From: Salibacter sp031581065
Lineage (GTDB): Bacteria; Bacteroidota; Bacteroidia; Flavobacteriales_G; Salibacteraceae
DNA: 64,000 nucleotides
Reading direction: 5' to 3'
Assembly (NCBI RefSeq): GCF_031581065.1
Contig: NZ_JAVLBN010000006.1
Coordinates: forward strand, 22,890 to 86,889
The notes beneath the pieces are model-generated. The model ran no database searches. It saw only the letters and a program-made list of their open reading frames with translations, and was not told the DNA's origin. This document shows, in pieces, positions 25,228-34,475 of this stretch. Made by a program: the position numbers and the translations under genes. The stretch's first letter is position 1, and each line of letters starts with the position of its first letter.

Positions 25228-27336
25228 ATGCTTGAAGTTTTAGAATACATTCAACGGAATAAAGTAGATGATGAAATCCACATTATCAATAGAGAAATAA
25301 GTTGGTTGGCATTTAATGCGCGTGTTTTGCAAGAGGCTGAAGATCCCTCAAATCCATTGTTGGAGAGAGTGAGATTTCTCGGTATTTTCTCTAATAATCT
25401 CGATGAGTTCTTCAGGGTACGTGTAGCTACCGTCAAAAGAATGGTAACGTTAAAAAAGTACCTGAAGGAAATTATCATGGAAAACCCAAAAGAGCTGCTA
25501 GCAAAAATCCAGGATACAGTCCTTTCCCAGCAAAAAGATTTCCAACGAATTTACAGCGATATCATCAATGAGTTAAAAGAAGAGGGAATTAACCTCGTGA
25601 ATGAGGAACAGCTTTCAGAAGATCAGGGAGCTTACGTAAAAGAATACTTTCACCAGCATGTTTATCCCGCTTTGGTTCCCATTATGCTCGATGATACAAA
25701 TCGTTTTCCAACTCTTCGAGATGCTTCAATCTACCTCGCTATTAAACTCTCAAAGAGCTCTGATAAAAAAGATGTTCAGTACTCGATTTTAGAAGTTCCA
25801 TCTTCAGTTTTGCCGCGGTTCTTAGTGATTCCAAGCATCAGTAATAAGCGCTACATTATTATTTTAGATGATATTATTCGCTACTGCTTGCGAGAGATTT
25901 ACGCAATCCTAAACTATGATGTCATTGAAGCTTACACGATTAAAATTACGCGTGATGCTGAACTCGATTTAGACAGCGATGTGTCAAAGAGCTTTTTGGA
26001 AAAAATGAAAAAGAGTCTCAAAAAGCGTAAAAAAGCTGAGGCTGTTAGGTTCATTTATGACCGAAACATGCCTAAAGATCTTTTATCATATCTGATGAAC
26101 AGTTTGGACCTTGATAAAAACGATAACATTATTCCCGGGGGCCGATACCACAATTTTAAAGACTTCATGAAGTTTCCGCATTTTGATAGCGGACAACTAC
26201 AATACGATGATGTTAAGCCTCTACTTCACAAAGATCTTCAGCCTTATCAAAGCATATTAGATGTGATAAGAAAGAAGGATGTTTTGCTTCATTATCCGTA
26301 TCAAACATTCAATTATTTTATTTCCCTGTTGAGAGAAGCCGCAATCGATCCTAAGGTACGCTCTATCAAAATCACGGTTTACCGGTTGGCAAAACGATCA
26401 AAAGTGGTCAATGCATTGATCAACGCGGCAAAGAACGGTAAAAGAGTAACGGTAATATTGGAGCTTCAGGCTCGTTTTGATGAAGAAGCAAACATCAAGT
26501 GGTCTGGAGTATTGAGAGACGAGGGAGTAAAAGTGTTGTTTGGAATGCCCGGACTCAAAATTCACAGTAAGCTGTGCTTGATCGAGCGCGAGTCTGAGAA
26601 GGGAACGCGCTTCTATTCGAGCATCGGGACAGGAAATTACAACGAGAATACGGCCGAGCTATACAGTGATCTTGCGCTGTTCACCTCGAAGCAAAAAATC
26701 ACTCGTGAAATCGATGAGGTTTTCAACTTTCTTGAAGGGGAGGAAAGTAATATTCAGAACCTAAAACACATCGTACCATCACCGATGACCTTGCGGGGTA
26801 AACTCCGGGATCTGATCGATATAGAAATCAAGAATGCTAAAAAGGAAAAAGAGGCTTACATCACTTTGAAGATGAATAGTCTGGTTGATCCTGAGCTCAT
26901 TCACAAACTGTACGAGGCCAGTGAAGCAGGAGTTAAAATTAGACTAAACGTGAGAGGAATTTGTTCGCTTGTCGCGGGCAGAAAAGGTTATAGTGAAAAT
27001 ATTGAAGCCATTAGTATTCTTGATCGTTTTCTGGAACATTCTCGAGTTTTTATCTTCGCCAATGGAGGTGATGAAAAAATATTTATTTCATCTGCCGATT
27101 GGATGGGCCGAAATTTAGATGGTAGGGTGGAAGTAACATGTCCTATTTACGATAGTGAAATTAGAAAGGAAGTAAACGATTTCATTGATATACAGTGGAA
27201 TGATAATGTGAAAGCACGCATACTTGACGGAACGTTGAAAAACAAATTGCGAAAGCGAGAAGAAAAGGACAAACCAATTCGGTCACAATTCGAGTTGTAC
27301 AAATACTACAAAGGTAAGCTTAAGGAGGGTAGATAG
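25228..27336 (+). CDS. ppk1: Polyphosphate kinase 1
   Basis: Polymerises the gamma-phosphate of ATP into polyphosphate. 702 residues, normal. N-terminal segment NREISWLAFNARVLQEAEDPSNPLLERVRFLGIFSNNLDEFFRVRV is a family hallmark. The phosphorylated-histidine motif is LKIHSKLCLIER (about residue 445), with YSSIGTGNYNENTAELYSD following and the second PLD-like motif SSADWMGRNLDGRVEV near the C-terminus. Its last codons contain the Shine-Dalgarno of ppx, and its stop codon abuts the ppx start. Confidence 0.97.
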   Translation: MLEVLEYIQRNKVDDEIHIINREISWLAFNARVLQEAEDPSNPLLERVRFLGIFSNNLDEFFRVRVATVKRMVTLKKYLKEIIMENPKELLAKIQDTVLSQQKDFQRIYSDIINELKEEGINLVNEEQLSEDQGAYVKEYFHQHVYPALVPIMLDDTNRFPTLRDASIYLAIKLSKSSDKKDVQYSILEVPSSVLPRFLVIPSISNKRYIIILDDIIRYCLREIYAILNYDVIEAYTIKITRDAELDLDSDVSKSFLEKMKKSLKKRKKAEAVRFIYDRNMPKDLLSYLMNSLDLDKNDNIIPGGRYHNFKDFMKFPHFDSGQLQYDDVKPLLHKDLQPYQSILDVIRKKDVLLHYPYQTFNYFISLLREAAIDPKVRSIKITVYRLAKRSKVVNALINAAKNGKRVTVILELQARFDEEANIKWSGVLRDEGVKVLFGMPGLKIHSKLCLIERESEKGTRFYSSIGTGNYNENTAELYSDLALFTSKQKITREIDEVFNFLEGEESNIQNLKHIVPSPMTLRGKLRDLIDIEIKNAKKEKEAYITLKMNSLVDPELIHKLYEASEAGVKIRLNVRGICSLVAGRKGYSENIEAISILDRFLEHSRVFIFANGGDEKIFISSADWMGRNLDGRVEVTCPIYDSEIRKEVNDFIDIQWNDNVKARILDGTLKNKLRKREEKDKPIRSQFELYKYYKGKLKEGR
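27322..27329 (+). promoter_or_regulatory. Strong Shine-Dalgarno sequence before ppx
   Basis: AAGGAGGG inside the last codons of ppk1, exactly 7 nt before the TTG start of ppx: the same sequence and spacing as at rplI. Confidence 0.75.
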
Positions 27337-28221
27337 TTGATATACAAGAAATTGGCGGCAATTGACATCGGTTCAAATGCGATTAGACTTTTAATTTGCA
27401 GTGTAATAGGAAACCCCAAAGACCACAACTACAAAAAGGTTGCTTTAATCAGGCTTCCCATCAGGATGGGGAAAGAGGCCTTTGTGGAAGGAAATATCAG
27501 TAAAGAAACTCAGGAACGATTCCTCGATGGAATGAAAGCGTACTCTTATCTGATGAAAGTTCACAATGTGGAGTCATTTAAAGCTTGTGCAACATCAGCA
27601 ATGCGAGAAGCGACAAATGGTTCTTCAATTGCTGAAAGAGTGAGAGAGGAAACGGGGATCGACATTGAGATCATAGATGGTAAACGCGAGGCAGAAATTA
27701 TCTTTAATGGTCACTTCAGAGAAAATATTGATGAAGATTCAAACTACGTTTATGTAGATGTTGGTGGCGGAAGTACTGAAATCAGTATTTTATCGAACAG
27801 TGAAATTTACGATGCTAAATCTTTTAACCTTGGTACATTACGCTTATTAAACGGTCTTTCCTCTGATGCAGACTGGAAAGAAATGAAATCCTGGATCAAG
27901 GAAAAAACCAGTCATTTGAATCATGTTGAAATGATCGGATCCGGTGGGAATATCAACAAAATATACAAGCTCACTGATAAAAAATACCCGAGGCCACTCC
28001 TGTATCACGAGTTAAAAATCACCCGCCAGTCGCTCAGTAAAATGAGTTATGAGGAAAGAATGCAAAATCTCAGGTTAAACCCTGATAGGGCAGATGTGAT
28101 TGTACCGGCAAGTGATATTTATTTCAACGCTATGAAATGGAGCGATAGCAGTATTATGCACGTTCCCAAAATCGGGCTGGCTGATGGGATGATCATCATG
28201 CAAAATGAAATCAATGAGTAG
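27337..28221 (+). CDS. ppx: Exopolyphosphatase/GppA phosphatase family protein
   Basis: 294 residues, the short (Ppx domain only) form. ASKHA-fold motifs: LAAIDIGSNAIRLLI (phosphate 1), CATSAMREATNG, VYVDVGGGSTEISIL (phosphate 2) and MIGSGGNINKI. It hydrolyses polyphosphate or pppGpp. No ATG exists before the conserved start, so TTG at 27337 is the likely start; the strong Shine-Dalgarno 7 nt upstream supports it. The start directly follows the ppk1 stop. Kinase and phosphatase of polyphosphate are thus co-transcribed. Confidence 0.93.
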   Translation: MIYKKLAAIDIGSNAIRLLICSVIGNPKDHNYKKVALIRLPIRMGKEAFVEGNISKETQERFLDGMKAYSYLMKVHNVESFKACATSAMREATNGSSIAERVREETGIDIEIIDGKREAEIIFNGHFRENIDEDSNYVYVDVGGGSTEISILSNSEIYDAKSFNLGTLRLLNGLSSDADWKEMKSWIKEKTSHLNHVEMIGSGGNINKIYKLTDKKYPRPLLYHELKITRQSLSKMSYEERMQNLRLNPDRADVIVPASDIYFNAMKWSDSSIMHVPKIGLADGMIIMQNEINE

Positions 28222-28244
28222 AAAACGGGACTTTGATTAATGAG

Positions 28245-28254
28245 GGCTCTGACC
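28245..28254 (+). repeat. Iterated word GGNTCTGACCR, copy 11 (intergenic)
   Basis: GGCTCTGACC followed by G, in the 34-nt gap between convergent ppx and the small lipoprotein gene, 1 nt from the latter's stop codon. Not part of a hairpin. Confidence 0.8.
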
Positions 28255-28255
28255 G

Positions 28256-28639
28256 TTATTCTTCGAGTTTTATCATGACTCCTTTTTTCATTTCACCATT
28301 GACCATTCCCTGCCATTCGTACTTGTTGTCTTTTGAGCGCAAGATGGTAACAACCATGCTGTCGCCAATGCTCATTGACGTTCCTTCAGGATGATTTGTT
28401 TTGACCAACTTTGCGCTGTAAGTGCAGCTATCGATCCAGTTGATGGAATATTCATCGATGAAATCTTCGCCTGATTTTTGGCTGTATTCCTTTTGAGTTG
28501 TTTCGGTTCTTAGAATGCGTACCTTGCTTTTTTCACTAAATGAAAACTCACCGGTTTTGAACTTTGAACAATTTACGGTGTCGTTGTTTTGGCAACTAAG
28601 TAATGACAGAGCAGCTAATCCAATAAGTACTTTTTTCAT
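28256..28639 (-). CDS. Small lipoprotein of unknown function
   Basis: 127 residues from the ATG at 28639 (MKKVLIGLAALSLLSCQNND), with a clear lipobox LSLLSC, so probably lipid-anchored in the envelope. The mature part has Cys pairs (VNCSKF, WIDSCTYSAKL) and a beta-rich pattern (YEWQGMVNGEMKKGVMIKL). No family recognised. It overlaps the end of the hybrid kinase gene by 4 nt and is probably co-transcribed with it. Confidence 0.78.
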   Translation of the reverse strand: MKKVLIGLAALSLLSCQNNDTVNCSKFKTGEFSFSEKSKVRILRTETTQKEYSQKSGEDFIDEYSINWIDSCTYSAKLVKTNHPEGTSMSIGDSMVVTILRSKDNKYEWQGMVNGEMKKGVMIKLEE

Positions 28640-31600
28640 TCTTCTCCATTTATAATTCTGCTTCCCCACTTATTGATATTGGTTTTTACCAGTTCCATAT
28701 CAATCGGTTTTGGGAGGTAATCATCCATTCCAACATTTAGGCATTTTTCTTTATCACCTTTCATTGCATTTGCAGTCATAGCAACAATTATTGGTTGGTG
28801 ATCGTTTTCGTCTCTAATTTTTGTGGTGGTTTCATAGCCATCGAGCTCAGGCATTTGGCAATCCATGTAAATAAGATCGTAATTGATTCTATCGAGTGCC
28901 TGAATAACTTCAATTCCATTTGCTGCCAAATCACAATCATAGCCGAGTTTACCCAAAATCATATTGATGAGTTTTTGGTTCACAAGATTGTCTTCAGCAA
29001 CGAGAATTTTAAGTGGGTACACCTCAGCGAGAAGGTCTGTTTCCTGTTGAACTGGTTTTGCTTTTTGATGCAACGCGGTAAACGCTTTATCAATTGAAGT
29101 GGCTGAAATTTCTTCAAGATGTGTTAAAACAGCCTTTGACTCATACTCTCGTTTTATAGTATCACCACTTGAGTTATATAGAATAAGGTAAGTGATATCA
29201 TTGGTCAGATCCAGAAATGTAGTTGCGTAGGTCTCGTCATCAGTAATGAGAAGCCCATTACGTGATGGATTGACTGCATTTTTGAGATCATCAATCTTTT
29301 CATAGCTGAGTTGTAAAGAGTCTAAAGCGTCCAAAATTTTATCCTGGGCGCTCTTGTCTTTTAGTTGAACATAGATGCTTGAAAATAAACTAAAGTGGTT
29401 GTTTTGGATTTGAGTTTTATTGACTTTCTGTAGCTCAATGTTAAACTGGAATGTAGAGCCTTCTTCAAAAATGCTGCTAACCCAAATTTCACCGTTCATT
29501 AATTCAACAAGCTTCTTGCTGATGGCTAGTCCAAGTCCCGTTCCTCCAAACCTCCTTGTCGTGCTCGCATCAACTTGCTTAAATGGCTGGAAGAGCTGGT
29601 TGACTTTATCAGGCTTAATTCCAATTCCTGTATCCTTAACAGCAAAGTTGAGAATTGCCTTATGGTTTTTATCACTTACCAGTTTAATATCAACTGTTAC
29701 TCTTCCATCTCGTGTAAATTTAACAGCATTACTCAGCAAGTTGAGAAGTACTTGTCTCAGTTTAGTTTCATCACCATTAGCATAAAGAGGAACACGCTGA
29801 TTAATGTGGTATTCTAGCTTTACATTTTTTTGTTTAGCATGGCTTTGTACCAGTCCGATGGCATCACGAACACACTTGTCAATTCTAAAATCTTGCTCTT
29901 CAAGCTCCATATTGCCACTTTCAGCTTTGGAGTAATCCAGTATATCATTGATGATAGTCAAAAGTGTTTGACCGCTAATTCTAATATTTTCAATGTACTC
30001 CTGTTGTTCATTATTTACTGGAGTATTTTTCAACAAGCTGGTCATCCCGATGACGGCATTCATGGGAGTACGAATTTCATGACTCATGGTAGCTAAAAAC
30101 TCACTCTTTGACTGTGCCGCTTTCTCAGCCATATCTCTTGCTTCTCTAAGCTCTCGCTCGCGCAGTTTATTTTTCGTAATATCTTTTGTAAAACCTACAA
30201 TGCCAGTCACTTTTCCATCTTTTAAAATGGGATAATATGAGACTTCATTAATCCTAAAGCGCTTCTTCGATTTTGATTCTACTTCAGCTCTTACAGGTTT
30301 TCCCTGTAGGGCTTGTTCAAAATAAGGTTTCCAAAAGTTGTGTATTTCCTCGTTACTGTATTTAAAGATATTCTCACCCTGCTTGAGTCTCTTTTGGTAT
30401 TTTTTGAAGTGAACATTGAGGTAGTTTTCATTAGCAACGAGAAGTTTAAAGTCATTATCGACACACCAAATGAGCTGGTCAGTGTTTTCGATGACGGCTT
30501 GTAAGTTTGCTCTACTCGATTGTAATTCCTCAGTTTGTTGATTGATTTTTTCCTGCATGTAGCGCTCTCTGTTCTTGCTGTTCTTCCTGAGGATAATCAC
30601 GATAAGAACCGAAATTCCAATTACAACGAGGAGTAGTATCAATATGTAGTCTGCCTGTTGCCACCAGGGAGCCTGAACGGAAAAAGAAAGTTGAGTTTTA
30701 TTGGGCTCTACATTTTTGGCGAAAAGGTGTCTGGTTCTGACTAATAGTGTGTAATCACCGGGAGGGAATGAGGTGAAAGATAATTTGAAATCATCAGGAA
30801 CGGGTAGCCAAACATCATCGTAGCCTTCAACCTTATATTCGACTATTCTGTTTTTTTGAAATGAAAAAGATGGGGATGATAGTTGTACCTGAAAGCGGTA
30901 AAAATCATTACTCAAATTGAGTGGTTTACCTGAGTTTTTAATTTTATTGCCATCTACAATGATATCATCGATCAAAACTTTGGGCATTGGCAAAATAGGG
31001 ATATCGTCAGGGTTGAATTTAACCAGTCCGTTGAAAGTAGGGAATAGTAGATTTCCCTTGTTGTCTATGGTTCCGCTTTGTTGAAAACCACCATTGAACT
31101 CGATTGATTCAAGTCCGGCTGAGTGACCAAAATAAGAGCAGTGAATGCGGTCCGTTTTATTGTAGATGAAATCGTATAGCTCCTTTTTGTCTATACTGTA
31201 AAGCCCCAGGTTACAAGTGATCCAAAATCGGCCTTTGTGCAATATTATAGTAGAAGCTACCTCGTTAAAAAGCCCGTCTTTTATGGTGATGTTTTTAGTA
31301 ATTGAATCGTTGTGAAAAACAATTCCGCCACCGTAAGTACCAATTAAGTAGTTGTTTTGTTCATCGATGAATACATCTCTGGTGTGGTTGACCTGGAGAG
31401 CATTATTGGTGGTTAATCTTTCGATGTTTTTGTTCTTTTTAATAATGAAAACCCCTTTATTTGTCGTACTAACAACGATATTTCCTTTCTTATCCTGATG
31501 AATAGCTGTTACGGTGGAGTTTATGAGTTCGTTGTTGTAAGGAGCAATTTGCTCAAGAGATCCGTCATCTTCATGGTATTTTAGCAATCCGTGAGATGTG

Positions 31601-32901
31601 CCGAGGTAAACTGAGCTGTCAATTTCGGTAATTGCTTTAACAATTCTACCTTCCAGCTTTTCGAAAAAATACTCTTTTGATCCATCATTATTAACTTTTA
31701 TGGCTCCTTCTGTAGCTAGCCCAAACCACTTGTTTCGTCTGCTATCTATAAATATTGCAAATATACAGTCGTATTGATGACCATATCCATCGTTGTGAAG
31801 ACATGATATGTTTTCGATTGTACCATCCTTTTTAATGAGATCATACCCAGTGCATCTTCCTCCAAGGTATATGTTTTCGTTTACACTGTCATAAAAAACA
31901 GGGTTGACGATTTTGCCTAAAAGTCCGTTTTCAGTATTGTAAGTTTTAAAAAAAGTAGGAGTGAGTTTGTTTACCCCATTGATAATGGATCCTACCCATA
32001 TATTCCCCTCTTTGTCTTTATAAACTGAACGTACAATATTGTCACTTAGTCCATCACTATTAGTAATTGTGCGGATTGAGCCGTTTTTTAAGTTTATTTT
32101 CCTGAGGCCCTTTGATGTTGTTTGCCAGAGATGATTACCATCTAGCATCAGTTCATTTGAAACGCTAGCATCTGTTTTATTTGGTATTTTTTTTATGACT
32201 TTGTCATCTTTTATTAGCAAGATATCTAGTGCTGTATTAACAAAAACAGTATCATTTCGAGAGATAACATCAAGCGCAATTATTTTTTGTTGGTTAAATT
32301 CAATTGCTCTTTTTTCTTTATCAATAACATAAAGCTGTTTTTCAGTAGCCAGATAAAACTTGTTTTGTTGAGTAATTGTAGCTCCCAGTATTCGTCTGTC
32401 ATCATTTAAATTGACGAGAGTCTTCTTTTGTCCATCTTTAAAAGACCTCAATTTTTCAAACTCATTGAAAATAAGTCCGTATTCTTTCGTGAAACTAATT
32501 GTGTTTGTATTAACTGAGTTTACTTCAACAGGGGTATTGATTATTGAATCGTAGTTTATTATTTTAATCAAACAACCAACACTTGAAAATGCGTAGATGT
32601 CATTCCCCTTACCGTTTACGATAGATTCAAAGCGATTACACTTTAAATTTGGATAAGTTTTAGAATTATAAGTTGTGAAATTTACACCATCAAACCTTAC
32701 GATTCCATTGTAGGTGGCCATCCAAATGTTCCCTACAGAATCCTGCGTGATATCGTTTACGCTATTTTGAGGCAGGCCGTTGAGGCTATTCCAGTATTTT
32801 ATGTAATAGTCCTGGTTCTGACCAAGCCCTGTCGAGTAACAAACGAAACAGAAAATAACAATGGTCAGTAAATACTTCCCCCAGTTTAGTAACTTAACCA
32901 T
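28636..32901 (-). CDS. Propeller-type hybrid sensor histidine kinase
   Basis: 1421 residues. Signal peptide (ends CYSTGLGQ), a long periplasmic region of two-component-regulator propeller repeats (NDITQDSVGNIWMATYNGIVRFDG and similar, about 30-650), a Y_Y_Y domain, a TM (about 750-770), a PAS domain, HisKA with phosphoacceptor His in ATMSHEIRTPMNAVIGM (about 939), HATPase_c with VLLNLLSNAVKFT, DTGIGI and GGTGLGLAISKK (about 1117), then a degenerate receiver-like segment, and a C-terminal receiver with phospho-Asp in IYMDCQMPELDG and Lys in LPKPID. The Bacteroides-type AraC output domain is absent, so it must pass phosphate to another protein. Confidence 0.93.
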   Translation of the reverse strand: MVKLLNWGKYLLTIVIFCFVCYSTGLGQNQDYYIKYWNSLNGLPQNSVNDITQDSVGNIWMATYNGIVRFDGVNFTTYNSKTYPNLKCNRFESIVNGKGNDIYAFSSVGCLIKIINYDSIINTPVEVNSVNTNTISFTKEYGLIFNEFEKLRSFKDGQKKTLVNLNDDRRILGATITQQNKFYLATEKQLYVIDKEKRAIEFNQQKIIALDVISRNDTVFVNTALDILLIKDDKVIKKIPNKTDASVSNELMLDGNHLWQTTSKGLRKINLKNGSIRTITNSDGLSDNIVRSVYKDKEGNIWVGSIINGVNKLTPTFFKTYNTENGLLGKIVNPVFYDSVNENIYLGGRCTGYDLIKKDGTIENISCLHNDGYGHQYDCIFAIFIDSRRNKWFGLATEGAIKVNNDGSKEYFFEKLEGRIVKAITEIDSSVYLGTSHGLLKYHEDDGSLEQIAPYNNELINSTVTAIHQDKKGNIVVSTTNKGVFIIKKNKNIERLTTNNALQVNHTRDVFIDEQNNYLIGTYGGGIVFHNDSITKNITIKDGLFNEVASTIILHKGRFWITCNLGLYSIDKKELYDFIYNKTDRIHCSYFGHSAGLESIEFNGGFQQSGTIDNKGNLLFPTFNGLVKFNPDDIPILPMPKVLIDDIIVDGNKIKNSGKPLNLSNDFYRFQVQLSSPSFSFQKNRIVEYKVEGYDDVWLPVPDDFKLSFTSFPPGDYTLLVRTRHLFAKNVEPNKTQLSFSVQAPWWQQADYILILLLVVIGISVLIVIILRKNSKNRERYMQEKINQQTEELQSSRANLQAVIENTDQLIWCVDNDFKLLVANENYLNVHFKKYQKRLKQGENIFKYSNEEIHNFWKPYFEQALQGKPVRAEVESKSKKRFRINEVSYYPILKDGKVTGIVGFTKDITKNKLRERELREARDMAEKAAQSKSEFLATMSHEIRTPMNAVIGMTSLLKNTPVNNEQQEYIENIRISGQTLLTIINDILDYSKAESGNMELEEQDFRIDKCVRDAIGLVQSHAKQKNVKLEYHINQRVPLYANGDETKLRQVLLNLLSNAVKFTRDGRVTVDIKLVSDKNHKAILNFAVKDTGIGIKPDKVNQLFQPFKQVDASTTRRFGGTGLGLAISKKLVELMNGEIWVSSIFEEGSTFQFNIELQKVNKTQIQNNHFSLFSSIYVQLKDKSAQDKILDALDSLQLSYEKIDDLKNAVNPSRNGLLITDDETYATTFLDLTNDITYLILYNSSGDTIKREYESKAVLTHLEEISATSIDKAFTALHQKAKPVQQETDLLAEVYPLKILVAEDNLVNQKLINMILGKLGYDCDLAANGIEVIQALDRINYDLIYMDCQMPELDGYETTTKIRDENDHQPIIVAMTANAMKGDKEKCLNVGMDDYLPKPIDMELVKTNINKWGSRIINGEE
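29203..29212 (-). repeat. Iterated word GGNTCTGACCR, copy 12
   Basis: Minus-strand GGATCTGACC followed by A. In the hybrid kinase it encodes Asp-Leu-Thr, in the degenerate receiver-like segment. Confidence 0.85.
32814..32823 (+). repeat. Iterated word GGNTCTGACCR, copy 13
   Basis: GGTTCTGACC followed by A. On the coding strand of the hybrid kinase it reads Gly-Gln-Asn right at the end of the signal peptide. Confidence 0.85.
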
Positions 32902-33033
32902 CGGTTAGCTCATTGTGGTTTTGAGGCCTAATTTAAAGGATGAGTTTGTATTAATTCACAATTCACCCTATTTTCATTTAAAATTTTTGATAGATCGAAA
33001 TTCTATTTCCTGAAAATATTATTGGTATATGCT

Positions 33034-33077
33034 CTTTCGTTGCCGAATTTGAGCGCTTTAAGAGCTAAAAACGAAAG
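33034..33077. other. Imperfect inverted repeat downstream of purB
   Basis: CTTTCGTT (33034-33041) and AACGAAAG (33070-33077) enclose a second weak pairing (AGCGCTT/AAGAGCT). It lies in the 180-nt gap between purB and the hybrid kinase, and may act at the purB 3' end. There is no T run, so it is not a standard terminator. Confidence 0.35.
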
Positions 33078-33082
33078 TTTTA

Positions 33083-34444
33083 TTATCCTTTCACAAGGTT
33101 TATACCTGTGTAGTTTTGAGGAGTGATAGACTTGAGCTCTTCCTTTACATCATTTGTTACATCGAGCGTGTCAATAAACTCGCGAATACTCTCACTTGTA
33201 ATGACGCTGTTTTTCCTGGTCAGATCCTTGAGCGCCTCATACGGTTTTGGGAATTGCTCTCTTCTCAGTATCGTTTGAATTGCTTCGGCCACAACTGCCC
33301 AGTTTTGTTCCAGATCTGCTGCGATTTTTTCTTCGTTGATCACGAGCTTACTCAGCCCTTTTGCAGTAGCCTTGAGTGCGATAGCTGTATGAGCAACCGG
33401 AACACCAACATTGCGTAGAACAGTAGAATCGGTAAGATCTCGTTGCAAGCGCGAAACAGGAAGTTTTGCAGCTAAATGCTCATAAACAGCATTTGCAATA
33501 CCTATGTTTCCTTCGCTGTTTTCAAAGTCTATTGGGTTTACTTTATGTGGCATCGCACTGGATCCAACTTCGCCTTTTTTGATCTTTTGCTTGAAGTAGT
33601 CCATCGAGATGTAAGTCCAAACATCTCTGTCGAGATCGAGCACGATGTTGTTCAATCTTTTAAGCGCATCAAAAGTAGCGGCCAAATTATCATAGTGTTC
33701 AATTTGGGTTGTTGTTTGGCTTCTGCTCAAGCCGAGCGATTCATTCACGAAATTGTTTGCAAAAGCAACCCAGTCAGTTTCTGGATAAGCCACCTGATGA
33801 GCATTGAAGTTACCAGTAGCTCCGCCAAATTTAGCTGAAAAAGGAATATTTTTCAGTTGGTTGAGTTGAATGGTAAGTCGCTCGCTAAATACCTGTAGCT
33901 CTTTGCCAAGGTTGGTTGGTGATGCCGGCTGACCATGTGTACGAGCCAGCATTGGTATTTCTTTCCATTTAGCAGCTAACTCGTCAACTTGCTTGATGAG
34001 TTGTTCAAATTGCGGAATCGTTTCTTCCTGCAAAGCGTGCATCAAGCTCATCGGGACAGCAGTGTTGTTGATGTCCTGTGATGTGAGTCCAAAATGAACA
34101 AACTCCAGGAAATCACCTAATCCTTCTTTTTCCATCACATCTTTGATGAAATATTCTGTTGCTTTTACATCGTGATTAGTGATAGCCTCGTGGTCTTTGA
34201 TCTTTTGAGCATCCTGCGGACTAAAATTCCTGTAAAGATTTCTCAGCGTTTCATATTGATCTTTTGGAAAGTTCTTCAATTGCGGCAAAGGCAATTCGCA
34301 CAGTGCGATAAAATACTCCACTTCAACCCAAACACGGTATTTGAAAAGCGCGTATTCTGAGAAGTAATCAGCGAGTTGTTTCGTTTTACCAGCGTAGCGT
34401 CCATCAATAGGTGAAATTGCCAGGAGTGAATGATTTATTTCCAT
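33083..34444 (-). CDS. purB: Adenylosuccinate lyase
   Basis: Two steps of purine synthesis (SAICAR to AICAR; adenylosuccinate to AMP). 453 residues. Family motifs: TSQDINNTAV, ARTHGQPASPTNLG (catalytic His), and the signature loop GSSAMPHKVNPIDFENSEG. It is 31 nt downstream of cca on the same strand. purA, the enzyme before it in the AMP branch, is at 51962. One iterated word copy near the C-terminus. Confidence 0.97.
   Translation of the reverse strand: MEINHSLLAISPIDGRYAGKTKQLADYFSEYALFKYRVWVEVEYFIALCELPLPQLKNFPKDQYETLRNLYRNFSPQDAQKIKDHEAITNHDVKATEYFIKDVMEKEGLGDFLEFVHFGLTSQDINNTAVPMSLMHALQEETIPQFEQLIKQVDELAAKWKEIPMLARTHGQPASPTNLGKELQVFSERLTIQLNQLKNIPFSAKFGGATGNFNAHQVAYPETDWVAFANNFVNESLGLSRSQTTTQIEHYDNLAATFDALKRLNNIVLDLDRDVWTYISMDYFKQKIKKGEVGSSAMPHKVNPIDFENSEGNIGIANAVYEHLAAKLPVSRLQRDLTDSTVLRNVGVPVAHTAIALKATAKGLSKLVINEEKIAADLEQNWAVVAEAIQTILRREQFPKPYEALKDLTRKNSVITSESIREFIDTLDVTNDVKEELKSITPQNYTGINLVKG
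33218..33227 (-). repeat. Iterated word GGNTCTGACCR, copy 14
   Basis: Minus-strand GGATCTGACC followed by A. In purB it encodes Asp-Leu-Thr (LKDLTRK). Confidence 0.85.
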
Positions 34445-34475
34445 TTTGTATGAATTAAGTGCTCAAATATCGTTT

